A stretch of 41,639 nucleotides of DNA from an uncultured Bacilli bacterium (lineage in GTDB: Bacteria > Bacillota_I > Bacilli_A > RF39 > UBA660). Shown here in pieces: positions 7,692 through 14,250 of the stretch; position 1 is the first letter of the stretch, and the number at the start of each line of letters is the position of its first letter. Under the pieces are notes generated by a model. That model had not been told where the DNA came from. It did no database searches and saw only the letters and a list, made by a program, of their open reading frames with translations. The stretch lies in assembly GCA_947624915.1 (NCBI GenBank), contig CANQMF010000006.1, forward strand, positions 1-41,639. Direction: 5' to 3'. The position numbers were made by a program, and so were the translations under genes.

Positions 7692-8309
7692 ATGGGTAAG
7701 AATTTATTAAATAATTATATTGAATTAAAAAAAGAAGATAAAGAAAGTTTTTTGAAAATTTTAAAAGAAGATTTAGGTTTTACAAATAGCAATGAAGATA
7801 AATACCAAAAATATAAAGAAATTACAATAAATGGTGATATTTACTTCGTAATTGATTATAACAAATCTAAAAAAGAAATAACATTTTGCATGAAAGATAT
7901 TATGAGTAAAGAGGACATAAAAAAATATTTTACTGAAAAATGGTATGTTGATTCAGATACCGATGTAATATTTAATTCAGATTTAAGGAATAACAGATAC
8001 GAAGATAGTTACATTTATAAAGTATTAAATGGTTCATGGAAAGAAGAAAAATTAAAAGGATTTAATTTAATTGGAGATGTAAGATTACTTACTAAAGAAG
8101 AAGTTACAAGCTTAGATCCAGATTATAAAAAAACAGATAGTAATAGATACGGATTCTGGACAATGACACCTTACAATGATATGAATGATTTAGAATCTGG
8201 CTATGCTCGCGTGTTCCTCGTGGATAACAATGGCTACCTCTACAACGACTACGTGAGCAACACTAGTGGTGTGCGCCCAGTAATAACACTGTCAGCTGAT
8301 GAACTGTAG
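7692..8309 (+). CDS. Early phage protein with DGR-type hypervariable lectin-like C-terminus (copy B)
   Basis: 205 aa. The N-terminal 120 residues are charged and helical/beta mixed with no known family (for example KKEDKESFLKILKEDLGF and EITFCMKDIMSKEDI). The C-terminal part, from VRLLTKEEV, has the same module as the preceding gene: GFWTMTPY, variable stretch, GVRPVITL. No signal peptide. AGGAG lies upstream of the ATG, with only two bases between the genes. The unrelated N-termini with a shared variable end suggest that a diversified binding domain is attached to different effectors or scaffolds (inference). Confidence 0.75.
   Translation: MGKNLLNNYIELKKEDKESFLKILKEDLGFTNSNEDKYQKYKEITINGDIYFVIDYNKSKKEITFCMKDIMSKEDIKKYFTEKWYVDSDTDVIFNSDLRNNRYEDSYIYKVLNGSWKEEKLKGFNLIGDVRLLTKEEVTSLDPDYKKTDSNRYGFWTMTPYNDMNDLESGYARVFLVDNNGYLYNDYVSNTSGVRPVITLSADEL
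8205..8284 (+). repeat. DGR-type variable repeat B
   Basis: Partner of 7567-7646. The common ancestor implied by both copies has AAC/AAT at most variable codons. No template copy with those adenines is visible elsewhere in the window. A 190-bp gene-free gap (8310-8499) follows; in it ACTATCC (8350-8356) can pair with GGATAGT (8448-8454). Confidence 0.8.
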
Positions 8310-8499
8310 CAATTTAAAATTTTAATCAAAAATATTTAATATATTAAAAACTATCCAAGCTACTGCTAATAAAACTTTTTTTCTTAGATTCTTTTTTTAA
8401 AAGACCCCTTTATTTTATTAATATTATACTTTCAAAGCCGAGTTTGTGGATAGTGAGTTTGGGCTTAAATTTATTTTAAAATGATAGGAGAAATTAAAC

Positions 8500-8706
8500 A
8501 TGAATGAAGAAAAATTAAAAGAACGAATTGAAAAATTAAAAGCAGAAAATACAATGCTAAAAAGTAATAATTTAGCTTTAGAAGAAATTATAAAAGTAAA
8601 AAATAAAGATATGGATTCATTAAGATCACAAATAAAAGATTTAAATAAAAAAATTCAAGAATTAAAAGATAATTCAAATCAAATTGATATATTTGGTGAG
8701 TTATGA
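8500..8706 (+). CDS. Small coiled-coil protein
   Basis: 68 aa, one continuous coiled coil (about 2-58) ending in IDIFGEL. The stop overlaps the next ATG (ATGA). Preceded by AGGAG. Unknown; heptad content suggests oligomerisation. Confidence 0.6.
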   Translation: MNEEKLKERIEKLKAENTMLKSNNLALEEIIKVKNKDMDSLRSQIKDLNKKIQELKDNSNQIDIFGEL

Positions 8707-8840
8707 AAGAAAAAGAAAAATTAATTAAATATAAAATATTTTTAGAATCTGAAAAGATAAGACTTGCTAAAGTTGAAATAAAAAAATTAAAAAAAGAATT
8801 AGAAATAGAAAGAGAATATACCAGGAGGCTAAAAAATTGA
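8703..8840 (+). CDS. Very small coiled-coil protein
   Basis: 45 aa, Lys/Glu/Ile-rich helix. Supported by ATGA overlap with the preceding stop and by its own stop overlapping the TTG start of the next gene, a coupled early-operon arrangement. Confidence 0.5.
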   Translation: MKEKEKLIKYKIFLESEKIRLAKVEIKKLKKELEIEREYTRRLKN

Positions 8841-9130
8841 AAAAATATGAAATAAAGACTTTAGAAGATTATAAAAAATATTATGATAAAGCATCAAGAG
8901 ATGATATATTAAATGATACGTATATTGATTATTTAAATTTTATGAAAATTCTAACTGAAACTGAAAAGTGGGAAGATTTAAAAAAGCTTAAAATGTATGA
9001 TAACATTATTTTGTATGACGAATTATCAATTAAAGAACACAGGACGATTATAAATAATCTTATTAAAAATCAAAAATATTTAAAAAATAAAATTGAACAA
9101 TTGGAAAAAAGTTTAAAGGAAGGAAAATAA
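8837..9130 (+). CDS. Hypothetical helical protein (TTG start)
   Basis: 97 aa. The start is TTG, chosen because AGGAGG lies 8 nt before it. Tyr/Lys/Asp-rich, helical, with a C-terminal coiled coil (NLIKNQKYLKNKIEQLEKS). Not recognised. Confidence 0.6.
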   Translation: MKKYEIKTLEDYKKYYDKASRDDILNDTYIDYLNFMKILTETEKWEDLKKLKMYDNIILYDELSIKEHRTIINNLIKNQKYLKNKIEQLEKSLKEGK

Positions 9131-9134
9131 AAAA

Positions 9135-9566
9135 ATGGAGAATAAAGAAACTAAAAAAACAAGTATTTTTAAAAATAGTTATGGAGATTTAAATGGCTTA
9201 GGTATGACGTTAATTGGAATTTTAATAACAATATTTATTATTTTAATTATAGTTTTAATAATGTGGTTTATACCTAAGTATTCTGTTTGGAGCAAAGGCT
9301 TAAAAGGTGAGGCTCAATTAAGAGAAGCTCAATATTCTAAACAAGTATTAATTGAAGAAGCAAAAGCCAATCTTGAGGCAGAAAAATTAAATGCAAGTGC
9401 TGAAGTTGAAAGAGCTAAAGGTATGGCTGAAGCTATGGAAATCGAAAATGGAAAATTGACTGATACATATATTAAATATTTGTGGGTTAGAAGTATGAGC
9501 GGTAATAAGGCTAATACGATTTATATCCCTACAGAGGCAGGTTTACCTATACTAGAGGCTAAATAA
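9135..9566 (+). CDS. SPFH/prohibitin-like membrane protein
   Basis: 143 aa. One transmembrane helix (about 24-46, with IGILITIFIILIIVLIMWFI) followed by the Ala/Glu-rich helix characteristic of SPFH/band-7 proteins (AEKLNASAEVERAKGMAEA) and the short C-terminal part IYIPTEAGLPIL. The globular SPFH domain between these elements is missing, so this is a reduced form. Likely membrane-associated oligomer; some phages carry such proteins, but a role here is unproven. Confidence 0.65.
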   Translation: MENKETKKTSIFKNSYGDLNGLGMTLIGILITIFIILIIVLIMWFIPKYSVWSKGLKGEAQLREAQYSKQVLIEEAKANLEAEKLNASAEVERAKGMAEAMEIENGKLTDTYIKYLWVRSMSGNKANTIYIPTEAGLPILEAK

Positions 9567-9567
9567 A

Positions 9568-9810
9568 ATGACAGAAGAAGAATTATTAAAATATATAACT
9601 ATTACAGATGACAAAGTTATTTTTGATAAAAGTTTTTATGTAGATATTATAATACCTTGTATAAATAATACAATTAATAAACAACAACTTATTTCTTTCT
9701 CAGAAGATAAGATAAAAGAATATGAGGAAATGCATGTTGATAACGATGAAGCATTAATAGTTTTTCAAGAAGTTCTAGATTTTATTAATAAAGGTGGTAA
9801 AAATGAGTGA
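9568..9810 (+). CDS. Hypothetical acidic protein
   Basis: 80 aa, acidic, mixed helix and strand (YITITDDKVIFDKSFYVDI). One base after the preceding stop; its end overlaps the methyltransferase GTG start. Not recognised. Confidence 0.5.
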   Translation: MTEEELLKYITITDDKVIFDKSFYVDIIIPCINNTINKQQLISFSEDKIKEYEEMHVDNDEALIVFQEVLDFINKGGKNE

Positions 9811-10634
9811 ATAAACCAAAAATAGAATTATATAATGACCACTTTGAAAACGCGAAAAGATATGGAATACCTCATGCACAATTAATTATTGCGGATATTC
9901 CTTACAATTTAGGCAATAATGCATATGCAAGTAATCCTCAATGGTATGTTGATGGTGACAATAAAAATGGAGAAAGTAATCTTGCAGGGAAAAGCTTTTT
10001 TGATACTGATAATGACTTTAAAATAAATAATTTTTTTGATTTTTGCACTAGGTATCTAAAAAAAGACCCTAAAAAAGCAAATAATAATGATAAAAGTAAT
10101 GCTCCGGCAATGATTATATTTTGTGCTTTTGAACAAATACCTATGGTTATAGAACAAGGCAAAAAACATGGCTTAATGAAAAGTTATCCATTAGTATTTA
10201 TTAAAAACTACTCTAGTCAAGTTTTAAAAGCAAATATGAAGATAGTCGGAGCGACAGAATATGCTATTGTATTATATCGTGATAAATTGCCTAAATTTAA
10301 TAATAAAGATGTATTTGGAAACAACAAAATGATATTTAATTGGTTCGAATGGAAAAAAGATAGTGGAAACGAATATCCTAAAATACATCCAACACAAAAG
10401 CCAGTCGTACTATTAAAAAAATTAATTGAAATATTTACAGATGAGGGAGATGTTGTAATTGATCCAGTTGCTGGTAGTGGTTCAACTTTAAGAGCATGTG
10501 CAGAACTGAATCGTAATTGTTATGGATTTGAAATTAAAAAGAATTTTTATAAGGAAGCTAAGAAAAAAATGCTATCAAATATAATGATTCAAAAATCAAT
10601 TTTTGATAGTGATTATAAGGAGTTGGATGGTTAG
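9807..10634 (+). CDS. DNA adenine-N6 methyltransferase (beta class)
   Basis: 275 aa. The catalytic motif comes first: ADIPYNLG with DIPY at 30-33 (a variant of D/N-PP-Y/F). HPTQKP (194-199) and the AdoMet motif DPVAGSGST (219-227) come at the C-terminus, the beta-class order. It has no target-recognition domain beyond the middle 60-130 region and no cognate restriction nuclease nearby, so it is a solitary phage methylase: protection against host restriction or an effect on gene expression. GTG start within the preceding gene's stop (GTGA), after AGGTGG. Confidence 0.9.
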   Translation: MNKPKIELYNDHFENAKRYGIPHAQLIIADIPYNLGNNAYASNPQWYVDGDNKNGESNLAGKSFFDTDNDFKINNFFDFCTRYLKKDPKKANNNDKSNAPAMIIFCAFEQIPMVIEQGKKHGLMKSYPLVFIKNYSSQVLKANMKIVGATEYAIVLYRDKLPKFNNKDVFGNNKMIFNWFEWKKDSGNEYPKIHPTQKPVVLLKKLIEIFTDEGDVVIDPVAGSGSTLRACAELNRNCYGFEIKKNFYKEAKKKMLSNIMIQKSIFDSDYKELDG

Positions 10635-10982
10635 ATGAATGAAAAAATAATTAAAATTTTAAATGAATTATTAAAACAATCACAATCAACTAATGGAACA
10701 AATAATTTCTATGAAATAGAAAGCAATAAATTTGAAGCAATAATAGTGTTAGTAAAAGAGCAGTTAAAAGATTTACAACACCAATTAGAAGAAAAAGACA
10801 AGATTATTGATGAAATATTAAATGATAGTTGGTATACAGATGAATGTCCTATTGAACTAAGCGATTTTACAAAAAATGATGAAAAGAAATTCAATTGTGA
10901 AAATTGCCAAAACGATTACAAAAAATGTTGGTTAAAATATTTTGAAAATAGAATATTAGAAAGAGGCAAAAATGGAAAATAA
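10635..10982 (+). CDS. Hypothetical phage protein with C-terminal cysteines
   Basis: 115 aa. N-terminal coiled coil (about 30-60), then a Cys-containing end (CPIELSDF, CENCQNDYKKCW) that could bind zinc. Abuts the methyltransferase stop and overlaps the next gene by 11 bp. Many phages have similar small Cys-rich proteins; no firm family. Confidence 0.55.
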   Translation: MNEKIIKILNELLKQSQSTNGTNNFYEIESNKFEAIIVLVKEQLKDLQHQLEEKDKIIDEILNDSWYTDECPIELSDFTKNDEKKFNCENCQNDYKKCWLKYFENRILERGKNGK

Positions 10983-11172
10983 TAACAAAGTACAACCTAC
11001 ATATTATGCGATTAGTGAAATGGATGCTATTAAAATATATGAAATTTTATGTAAAGAATTAAATTTTAACACAATGATAGAATTACATAAATTAATATTA
11101 CATAAAATGACATATTTAAATGATGAACCAGTTAATTATTGTAAACTTAATAAAGGAAGTGAAATAAAATGA
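10972..11172 (+). CDS. Small hypothetical protein
   Basis: 66 aa, helical, including AISEMDAIKIYEILCKEL. Coupled by overlap at both ends with neighbouring genes. Not recognised. Confidence 0.5.
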   Translation: MENNNKVQPTYYAISEMDAIKIYEILCKELNFNTMIELHKLILHKMTYLNDEPVNYCKLNKGSEIK

Positions 11173-11396
11173 AATTTACATTTGGAGATATAGTAGTGGT
11201 TGATAAGATAGAAATTGGTGTAATAGTTAAATGTTGGAAATCAAGCGATTATACATACAATTACGATATTTATGTAAGGGATTATGATTCTATAAAAAAT
11301 TATAAAGAAGAAGAAATAGAACGATATATGGTACGACACAAATATTTATCTAATGAAGAAAGAGTATATCAATTTAATGCTATTAATGGTTTATAA
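11169..11396 (+). CDS. Small beta-rich hypothetical protein
   Basis: 75 aa. FTFGDIVVVDKIEIGVIVK followed by YNYDIYVRDYDSI looks like a small SH3/KOW-type barrel, a fold often seen in short phage proteins. The ATGA-type overlap with the preceding gene supports translation. Function unknown. Confidence 0.5.
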   Translation: MKFTFGDIVVVDKIEIGVIVKCWKSSDYTYNYDIYVRDYDSIKNYKEEEIERYMVRHKYLSNEERVYQFNAINGL

Positions 11397-11414
11397 GATA
11401 AGAGATGAGTAAAT

Positions 11415-11687
11415 ATGTTAAAAATAAAAGATAATGTTGATTTAAAAGAATTAGAAAAATATGGATTTAAATATATACCAAATTGTTATGAAAATTATAA
11501 ATTATGGTTACAAAATGATTTAGAAGGAGCAGTTTATATAAGAATTACTAATGATAGAATTGTTTATCCTGTAGTTGATTTGGATATGTATAATTTAGGT
11601 AATAAAAACGAATTTAAAATACACGATATTTTATACGATTTAATAAAAGCAGATTTAGTTGAGAAAGTAGAAAATGAAACAGTATAA
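11415..11687 (+). CDS. Hypothetical phage protein
   Basis: 90 aa, alternating beta/helix pattern (LKELEKYGFKYI, AVYIRITNDRIVYPVVDLD). GATGAG precedes the ATG. Found as an isolated small gene before the tyrosine recombinase. Not recognised. Confidence 0.5.
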   Translation: MLKIKDNVDLKELEKYGFKYIPNCYENYKLWLQNDLEGAVYIRITNDRIVYPVVDLDMYNLGNKNEFKIHDILYDLIKADLVEKVENETV

Positions 11688-11732
11688 AGAAAATAATCAA
11701 AAATATTATTGAAGGATTGGGAGGTTAATGAT

Positions 11733-12422
11733 ATGGCTCGAAGAGTTAAAACTTTCGGAGGGCAAGAAGAAACTCTACCGATTAAAAATCCAAAACAAAT
11801 TGAGGCTTTATTATCATATTTTTTAATAAAAAGAGATAAATCTAAAAGTGATATAAAAAAATATCAATGGGATCGAAATTATATGATATGTCTTGTTGGA
11901 TTCAATACAGCTTTTAGAGCAGAAGATTTATTACAATTAAGAAGAAAAGATCTGAATGGTTATGTTCACATAAAAGAGAATAAAACAGGAAAAATGCAAA
12001 ATTTTAGGATGAATAAAGATTTTTATCAAGAAGTTGTGGAATATTGCGATAGATGGGAAATTACGGATAATGAATACTTATTTATGGGGCAAAAGAAATC
12101 CCAAACTTACGATGGTAAAACTTATCCTGTTATTTTGCCAATAACAAGGCAACAAGCACACAGAATTGTATCTCGAGCAGGAGATGCAATTGGAATTGAT
12201 TATGTATTTGGATTACATAGCTTAAGAAAAACTTTCGGTTATCAATATTTAAAAAATGGTGGGAATCCTGAAACTCTTATGAAGATGTATAATCACGATG
12301 ATTATGAATACACAAAAAGATATACACATTGGGGAATTGAAGATGCCGAAGCTGATCGAGAAGCTATGTATATAGGTCTTAAAAATAACCGCAAACAAAA
12401 ATTCGCTAAAAGTACAAAATAA
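11733..12422 (+). CDS. Tyrosine recombinase (second recombinase of the prophage)
   Basis: 229 aa from the ATG 8 nt after GGGAGG. Catalytic residues are present: Arg62 (FRAEDLLQL), Lys84 (ENKTGK), His162-x-x-Arg165 (HSLRKTFGY), His188 (MYNHDD) and Tyr197 (TKRYTHW). The protein is short, with little arm-binding domain. The prophage already has a serine integrase at its att site, so this enzyme probably does something else, such as resolving replication multimers or acting in the DNA-metabolism module. Small recombinases of this kind are recurrent in Bacillota phages before the late genes. Confidence 0.85.
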   Translation: MARRVKTFGGQEETLPIKNPKQIEALLSYFLIKRDKSKSDIKKYQWDRNYMICLVGFNTAFRAEDLLQLRRKDLNGYVHIKENKTGKMQNFRMNKDFYQEVVEYCDRWEITDNEYLFMGQKKSQTYDGKTYPVILPITRQQAHRIVSRAGDAIGIDYVFGLHSLRKTFGYQYLKNGGNPETLMKMYNHDDYEYTKRYTHWGIEDAEADREAMYIGLKNNRKQKFAKSTK

Positions 12423-12588
12423 CGATAATGAAACCATTGGTAACATTTTTTTAAAAATTAAAAAATAAAAAGTATCGTTTTTTTACGATATTATAAGAGA
12501 AAAATAGATTTTTAGATGGCTAATGAAAAATTTTACAGTTTAAGGGATTATGTAACATTTATTAGAGTAAAAAGAGAGGAGATATAAA

Positions 12589-12825
12589 ATGATAAAACAC
12601 ATCAAAATTACAAGTTATGATATAAAAAAATGTATGAATGATGAGCAGAAACATTTATTAGCATCAAAAAGTTGTATTGATAAGGTTGATGTTGATTCTT
12701 ATATAGAACCAGTTACTAATATAGTCAATCAAACAGTTAATCTTGCAATAGATATCGTTAACAATCTTCCAAAAAGATATTGGGAAGCAAGAGCAAAATT
12801 AGAAGTTAGAGGAGGTAAGTTATGA
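12589..12825 (+). CDS. Hypothetical phage protein
   Basis: 78 aa, preceded by GAGGAG. Helical with a hydrophobic central segment (VTNIVNQTVNLAIDIVNNL). Overlaps the following 28-aa gene. The 166-bp gap before it (12423-12588) holds a TATCGT/ACGATA mini-hairpin and no other clear signal. Confidence 0.5.
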   Translation: MIKHIKITSYDIKKCMNDEQKHLLASKSCIDKVDVDSYIEPVTNIVNQTVNLAIDIVNNLPKRYWEARAKLEVRGGKL

Positions 12826-12908
12826 GTAATTCTATTATTATAAGTTTAATTATTTGCGGAACTATAATTGTTATTTGTTTAATTGATTATTTTAAAAATA
12901 AAAAATAG
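12822..12908 (+). CDS. Tiny single-pass membrane peptide
   Basis: 28 aa: one hydrophobic helix (SIIISLIICGTIIVICLI) and a short basic tail. GGAGG lies 7 nt before the ATG and the start overlaps the preceding stop (ATGA). Unknown; small membrane peptides of this form occur in many phage operons. Confidence 0.5.
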   Translation: MSNSIIISLIICGTIIVICLIDYFKNKK

Positions 12909-12925
12909 ATATTTGGAGGATAAAA

Positions 12926-13366
12926 ATGGATTATAAGGAATATTATGAAATATATTATAATTATAAACAAGTTAAAAATGATTTACATAAATTACAAAAT
13001 AATATTGCAGATGTTATAAGTTGTTTAATATCAACTACTTCTAAAATGCGAGATGATGTTAGTAAAAGTAGTAATACGAATGATAAAATATTAACTTTAA
13101 CAGCTAAAAAGATAGAATTAGAAAGTCAAGAACAATTAGCAAAGGATTTGTTAAAAATAAGAACAGAACAAAAAAATGATGCTGAATTTGAATTACGAAA
13201 AAGCACAGATTTAAAAGATATTGTATATGTTAAATATTATATAGATCATATACGACCAAAAGAGATATCAAAAACATTGAACTTTGCTAGAAGCTATATT
13301 TACAATTTATTAGGCGATATAAGAGCATTTATTTATGAGTATGATAAAAAACATAAAAAAAAGTAG
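12926..13366 (+). CDS. ArpU/sigma-region-4-like late transcription regulator
   Basis: 146 aa. Coiled-coil N-terminus (about 1-100) and a C-terminal helix-turn-helix resembling sigma factor region 4: VYVKYYIDHIRPKEISKTL and ARSYIYNLLGDI. Proteins of this design (ArpU/RinA-like) sit immediately before the packaging genes and activate late transcription. The extended -10 promoter at 13405-13414, 40 bp beyond its stop, is the obvious target. Confidence 0.75.
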   Translation: MDYKEYYEIYYNYKQVKNDLHKLQNNIADVISCLISTTSKMRDDVSKSSNTNDKILTLTAKKIELESQEQLAKDLLKIRTEQKNDAEFELRKSTDLKDIVYVKYYIDHIRPKEISKTLNFARSYIYNLLGDIRAFIYEYDKKHKKK

Positions 13367-13404
13367 AAAAGAGGACACAAAACATAAAAAAGCATAATTT
13401 TGAT

Positions 13405-13414
13405 ATGTTATAAT
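13405..13414 (+). promoter_or_regulatory. Late promoter with extended -10
   Basis: TGTTATAAT (TG-N-TATAAT; TATAAT at 13409-13414) with no recognisable -35 box, as expected for a promoter needing an activator. It is located just after the late-regulator gene and before the packaging module. Confidence 0.6.
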
Positions 13415-13436
13415 GCTATCGTAGGAGTGTTCCTGA

Positions 13437-13465
13437 AAGGCAATCAATAAAGGTTGTCTTTTTTT
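13437..13465 (+). terminator. Attenuator-like hairpin ahead of the packaging genes
   Basis: AAGGCAATC (13437-13445) pairs with GGTTGTCTT (13452-13460) using two G-U pairs, followed by a T tract to 13465. It would stop transcription about 45 nt after the late promoter start unless read through, so late expression may be gated twice. Confidence 0.55.
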
Positions 13466-13477
13466 ATGGTGGTTGAT

Positions 13478-13792
13478 ATGGCAAAAGATTATTCAAAAAA
13501 GTTTTATAACTCTAGTGCTTGGAAAAAGTTAAGTGAATATATTAGAGTTTCAAGACATTATACCTGTGAGGAGTGCGGAGAGTATGGTTCACAGGTGCAT
13601 CATATTATTGAGATAACACCTGAAAACATAAATGATGCTTCTATAACCCTTAATGAGAGCAATCTCCAATTGCTTTGTGAAGAGTGTCACAACAAAAAGA
13701 GAAAAAAGGAGGCAGATGTTAACGATGGTTTAAGATTCGATGCCAACGGAGATTTAATTCCCGTTGATGATACCCCCCTGTCTAAAAAATAG
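13478..13792 (+). CDS. HNH endonuclease of the packaging module
   Basis: 104 aa from the ATG giving MAKDYSKKFYNS. Zinc pairs Cys30/Cys33 and Cys67/Cys70, catalytic His-His at 41-42 (VHHIIEI), Asn62 in the helix NESNLQLLC and His71 complete the HNH fold. HNH proteins next to terminase in HK97-type phages assist cos cleavage and packaging. Two in-frame earlier starts (TTG 13454, ATG 13466) overlap the attenuator and are less likely. Confidence 0.9.
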   Translation: MAKDYSKKFYNSSAWKKLSEYIRVSRHYTCEECGEYGSQVHHIIEITPENINDASITLNESNLQLLCEECHNKKRKKEADVNDGLRFDANGDLIPVDDTPLSKK

Positions 13793-13863
13793 AAACAAAT
13801 ACCTCCTAGACCGAACGCAAAGTTTCAAAAAACTGGAGAGCATTCGCACATGTGAGGGGGGTA
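13771..13863. other. Candidate cos packaging site
   Basis: TACCCCCC (13771-13778) and GGGGGGTA (13856-13863) are exact complements flanking a segment richer in G+C than its surroundings. Inside lie AGTTT/AAACT and near-complementary CGAACGC/GCATTCG. Position between the HNH and small-terminase genes is where cos sites of HNH-type phages lie. The cut positions cannot be read from sequence alone. Confidence 0.4.
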
Positions 13864-13884
13864 AGACCAAAAAGGAGGCAAAAA

Positions 13885-14250
13885 ATGACAAAAGAAGAAA
13901 GGATACAGTCAGAAATAAAAAGACTTCAAGAGATATTTAAAAATATACCAGCAAACGAATATAAAAGCATTATGAAGCTGATTGAAAACCTAGCTTTTAT
14001 GGCTGTAACTCTTGATGATTTGATTGAAAAAGTAAATAAAGAGCCTCTTGTTGTAGAAACTGTTAATGCTACACAAACTTTTTATAAAGAAAATCCAGCA
14101 TTGACCTCCTATAATAAAATGTATGCTAATTACATCAAAGGATTGCAACAATTAATCTCTTTATTGCCTGAAGAATCCAAACCATCAGAAAATGCTGATG
14201 ATGATGAACTTATTTCTTATTTAAAAAAGAAGAATAAGCGATTGAAATGA
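13885..14250 (+). CDS. Terminase small subunit (P27-like)
   Basis: 121 aa from the ATG after AAAGGAGG. Helical N-terminal DNA-binding part and the P27-family style C-terminus (YKENPALTSYNKMYANYIKGLQQLI). Recognises the packaging site and hands DNA to the large subunit, whose gene overlaps by 4 bp (ATGA). Confidence 0.85.
   Translation: MTKEERIQSEIKRLQEIFKNIPANEYKSIMKLIENLAFMAVTLDDLIEKVNKEPLVVETVNATQTFYKENPALTSYNKMYANYIKGLQQLISLLPEESKPSENADDDELISYLKKKNKRLK

Noticed and set aside
8310..8499. Template RNA in the gap after the second variable gene
   Set aside because: The gap can fold through ACTATCC/GGATAGT but has no resemblance to the variable repeats.
7000..9000. A complete DGR (reverse transcriptase, Avd, template) inside the prophage
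   Set aside because: I looked for a reverse transcriptase with YxDD-type motifs and for an adenine-rich copy of the variable repeat in the whole window and saw neither; only targets are present.
12516..12587. 23-codon leader gene before 12589
   Set aside because: No RBS and no overlap pattern; probably a chance frame running into the next Shine-Dalgarno.
13852..13884. Earlier start for the small terminase at 13852
   Set aside because: It would run through the candidate cos region and lacks an RBS, while ATG 13885 follows AAAGGAGG.
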